The notes under the pieces: generated by a model
The model's input: the letters and a program-made list of their open reading frames with translations, nothing else
Told to the model about the DNA's origin: nothing
Database searches by the model: none
NCBI RefSeq assembly: GCF_900177295.1
Contig: NZ_FWZX01000015.1
Coordinates: 62,001 to 126,000 of the forward strand
Reading direction: 5' to 3'
From: Tistlia consotensis USBA 355
Lineage (GTDB): Bacteria > Pseudomonadota > Alphaproteobacteria > Kiloniellales > DSM-21159
DNA length: 64,000 bases
Part shown: piece after piece, positions 36,158 to 44,684 of the stretch
Numbering within the stretch: position 1 is the first letter of the stretch
How the letters are laid out: every line of letters starts with the position of its first letter
Translations under genes and position numbers: made by a program

Positions 36158-37900
36158 ATGGTTGAAGGTCGGACATCGGCGACCGCTATCGGCGCGGCTG
36201 CGGCGGCAGCCCCGGCGCCCCGGCGCGAGCGCTCCTTCTGGCACCGGCCCCGGCCGATCGGGCTCTATCTCGCGCTGCTCGCCCTGGTGACCCTGGCGCC
36301 GGCCTTCCTCTACTCGGCGCTGGTCCTGCAGCGCAACAACGAGGCCCAGCGGGAGGTCGTCCAGACCCTGGTCTACGGCACCGCCGGCTCGCTCGCCCAG
36401 TCGGTCGATCGCGAGCTCTCGTCGATGCTGACGACGCTGCGCATCCTGGCGACCCTGCCGTCGCTGCAGCAGGGCGACTACGAGACCTTCCACAGCCGGG
36501 CCCAGGCCGCGCTGGAGGGCACCGGCACCTTCATGATCCTGCTCGACGATCGGCTGCGCCAGATCCTCAACACCCGCGTCGCCTTCGGCACGGACCTCGG
36601 CCCGACCTCCGATCCGGCGTCCGCGCGCCTCGCCGTCGAGCGCGACGCGCCGGTCGTCTCCGACGCCTTCTTGGGAAAGACCTCGGGCAAGTGGGTCTTC
36701 AACGTCGTCCTGCCGGTCGTCGAGGGCGATGGCTCGAAGCGCGTGCTGATCCTGACGCGCAACGCCGAGAAGCTGTCGGACACGCTGCGCAGCCAGCAGT
36801 TCCCGCCGGGCTGGAAGGTCGTGCTGCTCGACACCCAGGGCGCGGTGATCGCCTCCTCGGATCCCGAGACCGAGACCGGCCGGCGCTTCTTCCTGCAGAC
36901 CGGGGCGAACGGCGCCCAGGGCCTGGTCCGCGAGACCGAGGGCGGCGTCGACTACCTGGCGGTCGTGCAGCCGTCGCTGAACTCCGACTGGCGCGTCGTC
37001 GCCTGGGCGCCGAAGGCGGTGCTGCGCGAGCCGTTCCGCCGCGCCTTCGAGCTGCTGGTCGTCGGCGGCCTGCTGATCGCCGCTGCGGCGCTGCTCGCGG
37101 TGGTCTGGCTGTCGCGCCGGATCGGCCGCCCGGTCGGGCGCCTGGCGCGCGACGCGGAGCGGCTCGGCCGCGGCGAGGACGTCGAGCCCTTCGACCCGCC
37201 GATCAGCGAGGTCGCGACGGTCTCCGCGGCCTTGTCGGAGGCCTCGCGCAGCCGCAAGGCGGCCGAGAACGAGATCCGCTTCCTGATGCGCGAGGTCGCG
37301 CACCGCTCGAAGAACCAGCTGGCGGTGATCGCCGCGATCGCCAAGCAGACCGCCAAGGGCGCCGACTCGCTACGGGACTTCGAGGTCGCCTTCCAGCGCC
37401 GGCTGCAGGGCCTGGCGCGCTCGACCGACCTGATGGTCAAGGAGAACGCGTCGGGCGTCGAGCTGCTCGCCCTGGTCGAGACCCAGCTGGAGCCGTTCCG
37501 GCCGACCGAGCAGAGCCGCGTCTCGCTGCGCGGCCCGCACTGCCGCCTGTCGATCCACAGCGCCCAGATGCTGGGCATGGCGATCCACGAGCTGGCGACC
37601 AACGCGGCCAAGTACGGGGCCTTCGCCGGCACCGCCGGCAGCCTCGACGTGAGCTGGCACGACACCGGGCAGCGGCTCAGCCTGCAGTGGCGCGAGCGCA
37701 CCGTGCAGGCGGTCGCCGAGAGCGGGCGCAGCGGCTTCGGCACGATGGTCATCGAGCGCATGGTCGGGCAGTCGCTCGGCGCCGAGGTCGAGCGGCGGCT
37801 GCACGGCGACGGCATCGAGTGGCGCTTCGAGATCCCGCGCGAGAACCTCGACGGCGGCGGGCAGGACGCCGGCGAGGCGCATCCCGAGCTGCACGCCTGA
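36158..37900 (+). CDS. HWE-family sensor histidine kinase with periplasmic sensor
   Basis: Membrane histidine kinase of 580 residues: TM1 at about 30-50, a roughly 240-residue periplasmic Cache-like domain, TM2 at about 300-320, HAMP-like linker, then an HWE/HisKA_2 kinase. The phospho-acceptor box is REVAHRSKNQLAVI, the N-box is IHELATNAAKYGA and a G-box SGFGTMVI follows. No response regulator gene adjoins it, so it is an orphan within this window. Such kinases often act in general stress or light responses; the signal is unknown. Confidence 0.9.
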   Translation: MVEGRTSATAIGAAAAAAPAPRRERSFWHRPRPIGLYLALLALVTLAPAFLYSALVLQRNNEAQREVVQTLVYGTAGSLAQSVDRELSSMLTTLRILATLPSLQQGDYETFHSRAQAALEGTGTFMILLDDRLRQILNTRVAFGTDLGPTSDPASARLAVERDAPVVSDAFLGKTSGKWVFNVVLPVVEGDGSKRVLILTRNAEKLSDTLRSQQFPPGWKVVLLDTQGAVIASSDPETETGRRFFLQTGANGAQGLVRETEGGVDYLAVVQPSLNSDWRVVAWAPKAVLREPFRRAFELLVVGGLLIAAAALLAVVWLSRRIGRPVGRLARDAERLGRGEDVEPFDPPISEVATVSAALSEASRSRKAAENEIRFLMREVAHRSKNQLAVIAAIAKQTAKGADSLRDFEVAFQRRLQGLARSTDLMVKENASGVELLALVETQLEPFRPTEQSRVSLRGPHCRLSIHSAQMLGMAIHELATNAAKYGAFAGTAGSLDVSWHDTGQRLSLQWRERTVQAVAESGRSGFGTMVIERMVGQSLGAEVERRLHGDGIEWRFEIPRENLDGGGQDAGEAHPELHA

Positions 37901-38022
37901 CGGCGTCCGGCCGCCGTCCGCGCATGGCTGAGGCCGTGATCGGACCGGCTCGGCAGGCTGGCGTCGCGCGACGCGCTGGAGGACACTGCGAGGCTGTGAA
38001 TTTCCGTGAGGGAGAGACTTGG

Positions 38023-39111
38023 ATGCCGCGTTCCGACCGTCGCCGATTCCTGAGGGCCGCGGGGGTGGGGCTGGCCGGCGGAGCCGCCGCCGGCCTCGCC
38101 AGGCCGGCGCTCGCCCAGCAGCGCTTCGAGCTCAAGATGGTGACGGCCTGGCCGAAGAACGCGCCGGGCGTCGGCGTCAACGCCGAGCGCTTCGCCGAGA
38201 AGCTGCGCGTGCTGTCCGGCGGCCGCCTCGACGTCAAGGTCTTCGCTGCCGGCGAGCTGGTGCCGCCCTTCGAGGCCTTCGACGCGGTCGCCTCGGGCAC
38301 CGCCGACATGGCGCACGCGACGCCCTACTACTGGGTCGGCAAGTCGCCGGCGCTGAACTGGTTCACCGGCGTGCCCTTCGGCATGACCGCCGTCGAGGCC
38401 TACGCCTGGCTGCGCTTCGGCGGCGGCCAGGCGCTGTGGGACGAGGTCTACGACGGCTTCGGCATCAAGCCCTACTACGCCGGCTCCAGCGGCACCCAGG
38501 CCGGCGGCTGGTTCAACCGCAAGATCGAGACGGTCGAGGACTTCAAGGGCCTGAAGTTCCGCATCGCCGGCCTGGGCGGCGAGGTCATGCGCCGGCTCGG
38601 CGCGGCGACAGTGATGATGCCGCCGGGCGAGATCACCCAGGCGCTGGCCGCCGGCACGGTCGACGGCGCCGACTGGGTCGGGCCCTGGAACGACCTGGCG
38701 TTCGGCCTCTACCGCTTCGCCAAGTACTACTACATGCCCGGCTTCCACGAGCCGGGGCCGGGGCTCGAGGTGATCGTCAACAAGAAGGTGCTGGCCGGGC
38801 TGCCCGACGACCTCAAGGCGATGATCGCGGTCGCCGCCGACGCCACGGCGATCGAGACCCTGGGCGACTTCACCTACCACAACGTCGTCAGCCTCAAGGT
38901 GCTGACCGACGAGCACGGCGTCCAGGTGCTGACCTTCCCGGACCCGGTGGTCAAGCGCCTGAAGGAGGTCAGCGACCAGGTCCTGAAGGAGCTGGCGACC
39001 CACGACCGCCTGACCCTGAAGGTCGCCGAATCCTACGGCGATTTCCTGACCCAGGCGACCGCCTACGCCCCGCTCGCCGAGCAGGGCATCCTGACCTGGC
39101 GGCAGATGTAG
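38023..39111 (+). CDS. TRAP transporter substrate-binding protein, TakP-like, orphan
   Basis: Binding protein of 362 residues with a twin-arginine signal (RRRFLRAAGVGLAGG, residues 6-20, cleavage after ALAQ). The body follows the 2-oxo-acid binding TakP group: ATPYYWVGKSPALNWF, FRIAGLGGEVMRRLGA and GADWVGPWND. ATG 38023 lies behind a GAGGGAGAG region. No DctQ or DctM gene is adjacent, so it must use membrane subunits encoded elsewhere or has been separated from them. Confidence 0.9.
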   Translation: MPRSDRRRFLRAAGVGLAGGAAAGLARPALAQQRFELKMVTAWPKNAPGVGVNAERFAEKLRVLSGGRLDVKVFAAGELVPPFEAFDAVASGTADMAHATPYYWVGKSPALNWFTGVPFGMTAVEAYAWLRFGGGQALWDEVYDGFGIKPYYAGSSGTQAGGWFNRKIETVEDFKGLKFRIAGLGGEVMRRLGAATVMMPPGEITQALAAGTVDGADWVGPWNDLAFGLYRFAKYYYMPGFHEPGPGLEVIVNKKVLAGLPDDLKAMIAVAADATAIETLGDFTYHNVVSLKVLTDEHGVQVLTFPDPVVKRLKEVSDQVLKELATHDRLTLKVAESYGDFLTQATAYAPLAEQGILTWRQM

Positions 39112-39130
39112 GGAAGGTCGGAGCAGGCGT

Positions 39131-39202
39131 CCCCCTCACCCTCCCGCGCTGTCGCGCGGGTCCCTCCCTCTCCCCTGAGGGGAGAGGGGCGGGGTGAGGG
39201 GG
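39131..39202. repeat. Family C palindromic repeat, possible bidirectional terminator
   Basis: Nested hairpins: CTCTCCCCTGAGGGGAGAG at the core, with CCCCTCACC pairing to GGTGAGGGG outside. It fills the gap between the convergent TRAP binding protein and sulfhydrylase genes and is related to the 7698-7857 elements. Confidence 0.7.
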
Positions 39203-39221
39203 CCGAACGCTCCAGCGCCTC

Positions 39222-40544
39222 CTACTCCGCCGCGCGCGGCAGCCGCGCCGACGCGGCGAGGCCGCGGTCGAGGTCGGCCAGGATGTCGTCGATGTGCTCG
39301 ATGCCGACCGACAGGCGCACGTAGCCGGGCGAGACGCCCGAGGCGATCTGCTCCTCGGGCTGCAGCTGGGAGTGCGTGGTGGTCGCCGGGTGGATCGCCA
39401 GGCTGCGCGTGTCGCCGATGTTGGCGACGTGATAGAACAGCTCGAGCCCGTCGATGAAGCGCCGGCCGGCGTCGGCGCCGTCCTTCAGCTCGAAGCCGAC
39501 CAGGCCGCCCAGGCCGCCGCGCAGGTAGGTCTCGGCGCGCCGACGCTGCTCGGCCCCGGCATGGAAGCTCGGGTAGATGACCGTCGCGACCTCCGGCCGG
39601 TCGCGCAGGTACTCGGCGACCGCCAGCGCATTGGCCGAGTGCGCCCGGATGCGCAGCGGCAGGGTCTCCAGGCCCTGGATGATCTGGAAGGCGTTGAAGG
39701 GGCTGAGCGCCGCGCCGAGGTCGCGCAGCAGGGTGGTGCGCGCCTTGACCGTGTAGGCGATCGGCCCCAGCGGCTTGACCGCCTGGGTCCAGACCGCGCC
39801 GTGGTAGCTCGGGTCCGGCTGGTTGAGCAGCGGGAAGCGCTCGGCGTGGGCCTCCCAGTCGAAGTTGCCGCCGTCGACGATCAGGCCGCCGATCGAGGTG
39901 CCGTGGCCGCCGATGTACTTGGTCGTCGAGTAGACGACGATGTTGGCGCCGTGCTCGAGCGGCCGGCAGAGCACCGGCGCCGCGGTGTTGTCGAGGATCA
40001 GCGGCACGCCGAGCGCCTTGCCGATGGCCGCGACCTCGGCGATCGGGAAGACGGTCAGCTTCGGGTTCGGCAGGGTCTCGCCGTAGTAGGCGCGGGTCTT
40101 GTCGTCGGTCGCCCGGCGGAAGTTCTCCGGATCGGCCGGGTCGACGAAGCGCACCTCGATGCCCTGGTTCGACAGGGTGTTGGCGAAGAGGTTCCAGGTG
40201 CCGCCGTAGAGGTCGGTCGAGCTGACCACGTTGTCGCCGGCCCGGGCGATGTTCTGAATCGCGAGGGCCGAGGCGGCCTGGCCCGAGGCGACGGCGAGGC
40301 CGGCGACGCCGCCCTCCAGCGCCGCGAGGCGCTGCTCCAGCACGTCGCAGGTCGGGTTCATGATGCGGGTGTAGATGTTGCCCAGCTCCTTGAGGGCGAA
40401 GAGATCGCCGGCGTGCTGGGTGTCGCGGAACTGGTACGAGGTGGTCTGGTAGATCGGCACCGCGACGGCGCCGGTCGCCGGATCGGCGCGATAGCCGGCG
40501 TGCAGCACCTGGGTCTCGGGGTTCTTCGAGGAAACGTTGGCCAT
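39222..40544 (-). CDS. metY: O-acetylhomoserine aminocarboxypropyltransferase (sulfhydrylase), copy 2, riboswitch controlled
   Basis: PLP enzyme of 440 residues, paralogous to the gene at 4746-6062. It carries the PLP lysine in YSTTKYIGGHG, the start VLHAGYRADPATGAVAVPIY and the YTRIMNPTCDV active-site loop. Its leader has two SAM-II aptamers, a terminator and an SD-masking hairpin, so SAM-repressed methionine synthesis is the expected role. ATG 40544 follows an AAGGGAGGG site. Confidence 0.93.
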   Translation of the reverse strand: MANVSSKNPETQVLHAGYRADPATGAVAVPIYQTTSYQFRDTQHAGDLFALKELGNIYTRIMNPTCDVLEQRLAALEGGVAGLAVASGQAASALAIQNIARAGDNVVSSTDLYGGTWNLFANTLSNQGIEVRFVDPADPENFRRATDDKTRAYYGETLPNPKLTVFPIAEVAAIGKALGVPLILDNTAAPVLCRPLEHGANIVVYSTTKYIGGHGTSIGGLIVDGGNFDWEAHAERFPLLNQPDPSYHGAVWTQAVKPLGPIAYTVKARTTLLRDLGAALSPFNAFQIIQGLETLPLRIRAHSANALAVAEYLRDRPEVATVIYPSFHAGAEQRRRAETYLRGGLGGLVGFELKDGADAGRRFIDGLELFYHVANIGDTRSLAIHPATTTHSQLQPEEQIASGVSPGYVRLSVGIEHIDDILADLDRGLAASARLPRAAE

Positions 40545-40548
40545 GATC

Positions 40549-40609
40549 GGGCCCTCCCTTGGATCGCATCAACGATGCCGGCGGAGCCGGCGGCGGTGGC
40601 GAGGGGCCC
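40549..40609 (-). promoter_or_regulatory. Hairpin that can mask the metY copy 2 ribosome-binding site
   Basis: On the minus strand GGGCCCCTC (40609-40601) can pair with GAGGGCCC (40556-40549), the latter including the SD of the sulfhydrylase gene. It lies directly after the second SAM-II aptamer, as expected for translational control. Confidence 0.5.
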
Positions 40610-40619
40610 AGGTGACCTG

Positions 40620-40672
40620 GCTCTTTAGCTTTTGTTGACCCGGAGCAAGCTGCCCCTCAAATCACCGGGAGC
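40620..40672 (-). ncRNA. SAM-II riboswitch aptamer (gene-proximal copy)
   Basis: Minus-strand RNA has P1 CCCGG (40669-40665) pairing with CCGGG (40643-40639), the loop GTGATTTGA, the CAGCTTGC segment and the 3' pseudoknot strand ACAAAAGCTAAAG. These match the SAM-II (metA-element) consensus, including the GCTAAAG end. It is followed by the SD-masking hairpin, suggesting it blocks translation when SAM is high. Confidence 0.88.
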
Positions 40673-40730
40673 CGGTTGGGCCGGCCAGGCCTCGTCTCGC
40701 CGTCCCGCGCCGCCGGAGCGCAGACCCCGG

Positions 40731-40767
40731 AAACGAAAACGACCGCCGCGGCGGGCGCCGGGCGGTC
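40731..40767 (-). terminator. Intrinsic terminator between the two SAM-II aptamers
   Basis: Minus-strand stem GACCGCC (40767-40761) with GGCGGTC (40747-40741), GC-rich loop, then the tail GTTTTCGTTT. It directly follows the promoter-proximal aptamer, so that aptamer may act on transcription. Confidence 0.7.
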
Positions 40768-40776
40768 TGTCTGCCC

Positions 40777-40832
40777 AACGCTTTAGCCGCATTTGTTAAG
40801 CGCCCGCAAGCTGTAGCTCAAATCGGCGCTGG
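40777..40832 (-). ncRNA. SAM-II riboswitch aptamer (promoter-proximal copy)
   Basis: Minus-strand RNA has P1 GCGCC (40829-40825) pairing with GGCGC (40804-40800), the loop GATTTGAG, ACAGCTTGCG, and the 3' strand TTAACAAATGCGGCTAAAGC. All SAM-II hallmarks are present; the P1 stem and linkers differ from the second copy, so they are not a recent duplication. Confidence 0.87.
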
Positions 40833-40838
40833 GCCAAA

Positions 40839-40867
40839 AGACTGCTGCCGAGGCTACCAGCTGTCAA
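40839..40867 (-). promoter_or_regulatory. Candidate promoter for the SAM-II leader
   Basis: A perfect TTGACA (40867-40862) with a weak CAGTCT at 17-base spacing (40844-40839), overlapping the 3' end of the upstream gene. It would start RNA almost at the first base of the distal aptamer. Confidence 0.4.
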
Positions 40868-41819
40868 GCGGATTTCGCCGCCGGCTGCGCGGCTTGGCCG
40901 GCAGGCCCTGCATCATCGGGATGTCGATCTCGTCGCTCGGCACGCAGAGCGTCATCAGGTCGGCGCGGCCGTCGGCCCGGCGCACCGGCAGGATCAGCCG
41001 CTCGAAGCGGAACCAGTAGGCCTCCTCCTCCGGCCAGGTGAAGGGCAGCCTCAGGTGGTCGAAGCGCGGCGTCAGCTGCTGCAGCAGCTGGCGCCGCAGC
41101 GGCGCCGAGAGCGTGCGGCCGAGATGGCTCGGCAGGTCGGCCAGGAAGGCGTCCCACAGGTCCTCGGTGGTGACCTGCCAGCTCGGCAGGCCCTGGTCGG
41201 TGTACCAGAAGACCAGCGGCGCCAGCTCCGGGCTCTCGGCGAAGCGCAGGTCGGGACCCAGGGCGTCGATCAGCTGCTCGGCCGCCGGCAGGCGGCCGCG
41301 CCAGCAGAGCCGCCGCCAGGCGTCGAAGCCGTGGCGCAGCGGCCGGCTGGCGCAGGCGAGGCGCTCCAGCGGGCGCTCCAGGACGGTCGTGCCGAGGAAG
41401 GGGGTGGCGCCGCGCAGGCCGAGGATCTGCTCCATGCGCGTCGCCGCCATCGAGCCGCTGAAGAAGCACTCGTCGATCCAGGCGCCGACGCAGTAGCGCA
41501 GGTGCACGGCGCGGACCTCGCGGTGGCGCCGGTGGACATAGGCGACAGCGGCCTGCAGGGCGGTCTCGTCGACCCAGCAGGCGTCCCACTGCACGGTCAG
41601 GTGCCGGCCGCCCTCCATGACCTTGACCAGCCGCATCAGGCGGAAGGCGAGGCGGTGCGAGCGCTCGTCGTCGCCGATCGGCTGGCTGCGCCAGAGATCG
41701 TCGCTGTTGCGGTCGACCGCCCGGAAGGTGCCCAGGTCGTCGACCCACCAGACCTGTTCGTCCTGCCGGCAGCGGGCCACCCAAGAGGCCCGGCCCGGCG
41801 CAAGCGATGTATGCCCCAC
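40854..41819 (-). CDS. Hypothetical protein
   Basis: A 321-residue soluble protein with no family I recognise. It starts with GTG at 41819, has many Trp and Arg residues, no signal peptide and no membrane segment. Notable stretches are VWWVDDLGTF near residue 23, the aromatic/Cys-rich HLRYCVGAWIDECFFSGSM around 105-123, and EEEAYWFRFERLILPVRRAD near the end. It has normal high-GC codon use and lies directly upstream of, and in the same direction as, the riboswitch-controlled sulfhydrylase gene, but about 310 bases of leader separate them. Confidence 0.75.
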   Translation of the reverse strand: MGHTSLAPGRASWVARCRQDEQVWWVDDLGTFRAVDRNSDDLWRSQPIGDDERSHRLAFRLMRLVKVMEGGRHLTVQWDACWVDETALQAAVAYVHRRHREVRAVHLRYCVGAWIDECFFSGSMAATRMEQILGLRGATPFLGTTVLERPLERLACASRPLRHGFDAWRRLCWRGRLPAAEQLIDALGPDLRFAESPELAPLVFWYTDQGLPSWQVTTEDLWDAFLADLPSHLGRTLSAPLRRQLLQQLTPRFDHLRLPFTWPEEEAYWFRFERLILPVRRADGRADLMTLCVPSDEIDIPMMQGLPAKPRSRRRNPLDSW

Positions 41820-42080
41820 GACGCCCCCGTTCGTCGCTTTCCGCCGCGGCGGAGAGATCGCGAACCCGGATCCCCTCTAGTTATCTATCCTAAATGCAAA
41901 GAATGACAAGTTTCGCGCATAGGTGGTTCTTCGCCGGCGGACTTGACCGCGGTCCCGGGAGACGGGACGGTTCATCGAAGCAAGCAATACCTGCGCGATG
42001 CTCTGGATCACCGGGACCCCGGCCGGATATCTTTGCGCCGATCAAGAACAGGCCGGCAGGCCACAGGGAGGAGGGCGCGC

Positions 42081-43223
42081 ATGGATTTCGAGCCGACCGA
42101 GGAACAGGAGGCGTTCCGTGACGTCGCGCGGGCCTTTGCGCGCGACGAGATGGCGCCGCACGCGGCCGAATGGGACGCCGGCTGCGTCTTCCCGGTCGAG
42201 ACGCTGCGCAGGGCCGCCGCGCTCGGCTTCGCCGGCATCTACGTCGGCGACGACGTCGGCGGCTCGGGCCTGTCGCGGCTCGACGCCACGCTGATCTTCG
42301 AGGAGCTGGCCGCCGCCTGTCCCTCGACCGCCGCCTATCTGTCGATCCACAACATGGCGGCCTGGATGATCGACCGCTTCGGCGACGATGCGCTGCGCCG
42401 GCGCTTCCTGCCGAAGCTGATGACCATGGAGCACTTCGCCTCCTACTGCCTGACCGAGCCGGGCCACGGCTCCGACGCGGCGAACCTGCGGACCACCGCC
42501 GAGCGGCGTGGCGAGCACTATGTCCTGAACGGCCAGAAGGCCTTCATCTCGGGCGGCGGCGCCAGCGACGTCTACGTCGTGATGTGCCGGACCGGGGCGG
42601 CCGGACCGAAGGGCATCTCGACCCTGGTCGTGCCGAAGGACACGCCCGGCCTGTCGTTCGGCAAGAAGGAGGTCAAGCTCGGCTGGAACAGCCAGCCGAC
42701 CGCCATGGTGATCTTCGAGGACGCCGAGGTGCCGGTCGGGAACCGCCTGGGCGCCGAGGGCGAGGGCTTCAGGATCGCCATGATGGGCCTCGACGGCGGC
42801 CGGCTGAACATCGGCGCCTGCTCGCTCGGCGGCGCCCGCGCCTGCCTCGAGCTGGCGCTCGGCTACGTCAAGGAGCGCAAGCAGTTCGGCCAGGCGCTCG
42901 CCGACTTCCAGGCGACCCAGTTCAAGCTGGCCGACATGGCGACCGAGCTGGAGGCCGCGCGCCTGATGATCCAGCGGGCGGCCGCCAGGCTCGACGCCAG
43001 GGCGCCCGACGCGACGCAGCACTGCGCGATGGCCAAGCGCTTCGCGACCGACGCCGGCTTCCGCATCGTCAACGAGGCGCTGCAGCTGCACGGCGGCTAC
43101 GGCTACGTGCGCGACTATCCGATCGAGCGCTACCTGCGCGACCTCAGGGTCCACCAGATCCTGGAGGGCACCAACGAGATCATGCGCGTGATCGTCGCCC
43201 GGAAGCTGCTGAGCGAGGCATGA
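42081..43223 (+). CDS. Acyl-CoA dehydrogenase, isobutyryl-CoA dehydrogenase-like
   Basis: FAD-dependent acyl-CoA dehydrogenase of 380 residues. It has the flavin motifs [12 protein letters not shown] and FISGGG, and the late catalytic Glu in [12 protein letters not shown], arranged as in ACAD8-type isobutyryl-CoA dehydrogenases. ATG 42081 has GGGAGGAGG just upstream. Two downstream genes encode the next valine-degradation steps, which supports this specificity. The 261-base gap before it holds an AT-rich patch at 41878-41900 but no gene I can support. Confidence 0.9.
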   Translation: MDFEPTEEQEAFRDVARAFARDEMAPHAAEWDAGCVFPVETLRRAAALGFAGIYVGDDVGGSGLSRLDATLIFEELAAACPSTAAYLSIHNMAAWMIDRFGDDALRRRFLPKLMTMEHFASYCLTEPGHGSDAANLRTTAERRGEHYVLNGQKAFISGGGASDVYVVMCRTGAAGPKGISTLVVPKDTPGLSFGKKEVKLGWNSQPTAMVIFEDAEVPVGNRLGAEGEGFRIAMMGLDGGRLNIGACSLGGARACLELALGYVKERKQFGQALADFQATQFKLADMATELEAARLMIQRAAARLDARAPDATQHCAMAKRFATDAGFRIVNEALQLHGGYGYVRDYPIERYLRDLRVHQILEGTNEIMRVIVARKLLSEA

Positions 43224-44677
43224 GCGAGACCGGGGGGAGCGAGACTGGCGCCAGCGAAGCGGCGGCGAGCCTGAGCGACGGCTGGGCCCGGCTGGCCGAG
43301 GGCCGGCTCGGCGAGGCGCGGCTCGTCGGCCTCAAGGTGCTCGCCGCCGAGCCCGACAACGCCGGCGCCAAGCATCTGCTCGGCCTGCTCGCGGCGCATG
43401 AGGGCGACGCGGCCTCGGCGCGGCTGCTGCTCGACGAGGCGGCGGCGGCCGGCGGCGGCGCGCGGATCATGAACGACCTCGGCTCGGTCGACTTCGGCCA
43501 GCAGCGCTACGATGCCGCCGCGGCCAGCTTCGAACGCGCCATCGAGGCGGAGCCCGGCTTCGCCGACGCCATCGGCAACCTCGGCTCGGTGCGCCTGATG
43601 CAGGGCCGGCTGGCGGAGGCGAGGGAGCTGTTCCACCGCGCCCTGGACCTGCGTCCGGGCCATGTCCCGCTGCTGAAGGCGCTCGGCCGCGTCGAGGCGC
43701 AGCGCGGCGACTACGCGGCGGCGCTGCGGGCCCTGGCGCGGGCCAGCGCCGCGGCCCCCGACGATCCGCAGATCGAGCGGGCCGTCGCCGAGGTGGCCGG
43801 GCTGCACCGCATGGCCTGGCACTTCCCGATGATGAACGACGCGCGCCGCAACCGGGCGTTCCGGGAGGCGATCGAGCGCACGGTCCGGCCGGGCGACCTG
43901 GTGCTCGAGATCGGCACCGGCTCGGGCCTGCTGGCGATGATGGCGGCGCGCGCCGGCGCGGAGCGCGTCGTCACCCTGGAGCTGGTGCCGCAGCTCGCGG
44001 CCCTGGCCCGCGAGGTCATTGCGCGCAACGGCCTGGCCGACCGCGTCGAGGTGCTGCCGGTCTCCTCCCGGGCCGCCACGGTGGGCGAGCAGCTGCCGCG
44101 CCCGGCCGACGTGCTGATCTCCGAGGTGCTGGATGCCAACCTGCTCGGCGAGGACGTGCTCGGCACGGTCGCCGACGCGCAGCAGCGCCTGCTGGCGCCG
44201 GGCGCGCGCGTGCTGCCGGCGCGGGCGCGGCTGCTCGGACGTCCGGTCGAGAGCGAGCGGATGGAGCGCTTCCTCTCGGTCGGCGAGATCGAGGGCTTCG
44301 ACCTCTCGCCCTTCGGGCGCATGGCCATGGCGCCGCTGATGCGCTTCGACACGACGGGGCTCGGCAACCGCCCGCTGGGCCCGGCCTTCGAGGTCCTGGA
44401 GATCGACCTGACCCGGCCGCTTCCGCTCGACGGCCGCGCGAGCCTCGAGGCGCGGGTCGAGGCCCCGGGACGGCTCGACGCGCTGGTGCTGTGGATCGAG
44501 ATCGAGGTCGCCGAGGGCATCGTCTACTCGGCCGATCCGAGCGGGCCCTGGACCAGCTGGCACCAGGCGGTCCAGCCGGTCGAGGGCCGGCCGCGGGTCG
44601 AGGCCGGGCAGCGCCTGCGCATCGAGGTCGAATGGCAGCGGCGCTTCGTCTTCCTCGGGACGACCGTAGAGGGCTGA
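43220..44677 (+). CDS. TPR-repeat plus PRMT-like methyltransferase, paralogue 1
   Basis: A 485-residue protein: N-terminal TPR-like helices (residues about 20-185) followed by a class I SAM methyltransferase. The motif I is [20 protein letters not shown], post-I VVTLEL, and a double-Glu loop [14 protein letters not shown] corresponds to the catalytic loop of protein arginine methyltransferases, closest in style to PRMT7/PRMT9. It overlaps the acyl-CoA dehydrogenase stop (ATGA) and is followed 7 bases later by its paralogue. Arginine methylation is an inference. Confidence 0.82.
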   Translation: MSETGGSETGASEAAASLSDGWARLAEGRLGEARLVGLKVLAAEPDNAGAKHLLGLLAAHEGDAASARLLLDEAAAAGGGARIMNDLGSVDFGQQRYDAAAASFERAIEAEPGFADAIGNLGSVRLMQGRLAEARELFHRALDLRPGHVPLLKALGRVEAQRGDYAAALRALARASAAAPDDPQIERAVAEVAGLHRMAWHFPMMNDARRNRAFREAIERTVRPGDLVLEIGTGSGLLAMMAARAGAERVVTLELVPQLAALAREVIARNGLADRVEVLPVSSRAATVGEQLPRPADVLISEVLDANLLGEDVLGTVADAQQRLLAPGARVLPARARLLGRPVESERMERFLSVGEIEGFDLSPFGRMAMAPLMRFDTTGLGNRPLGPAFEVLEIDLTRPLPLDGRASLEARVEAPGRLDALVLWIEIEVAEGIVYSADPSGPWTSWHQAVQPVEGRPRVEAGQRLRIEVEWQRRFVFLGTTVEG

Positions 44678-44684
44678 CCGGCCG

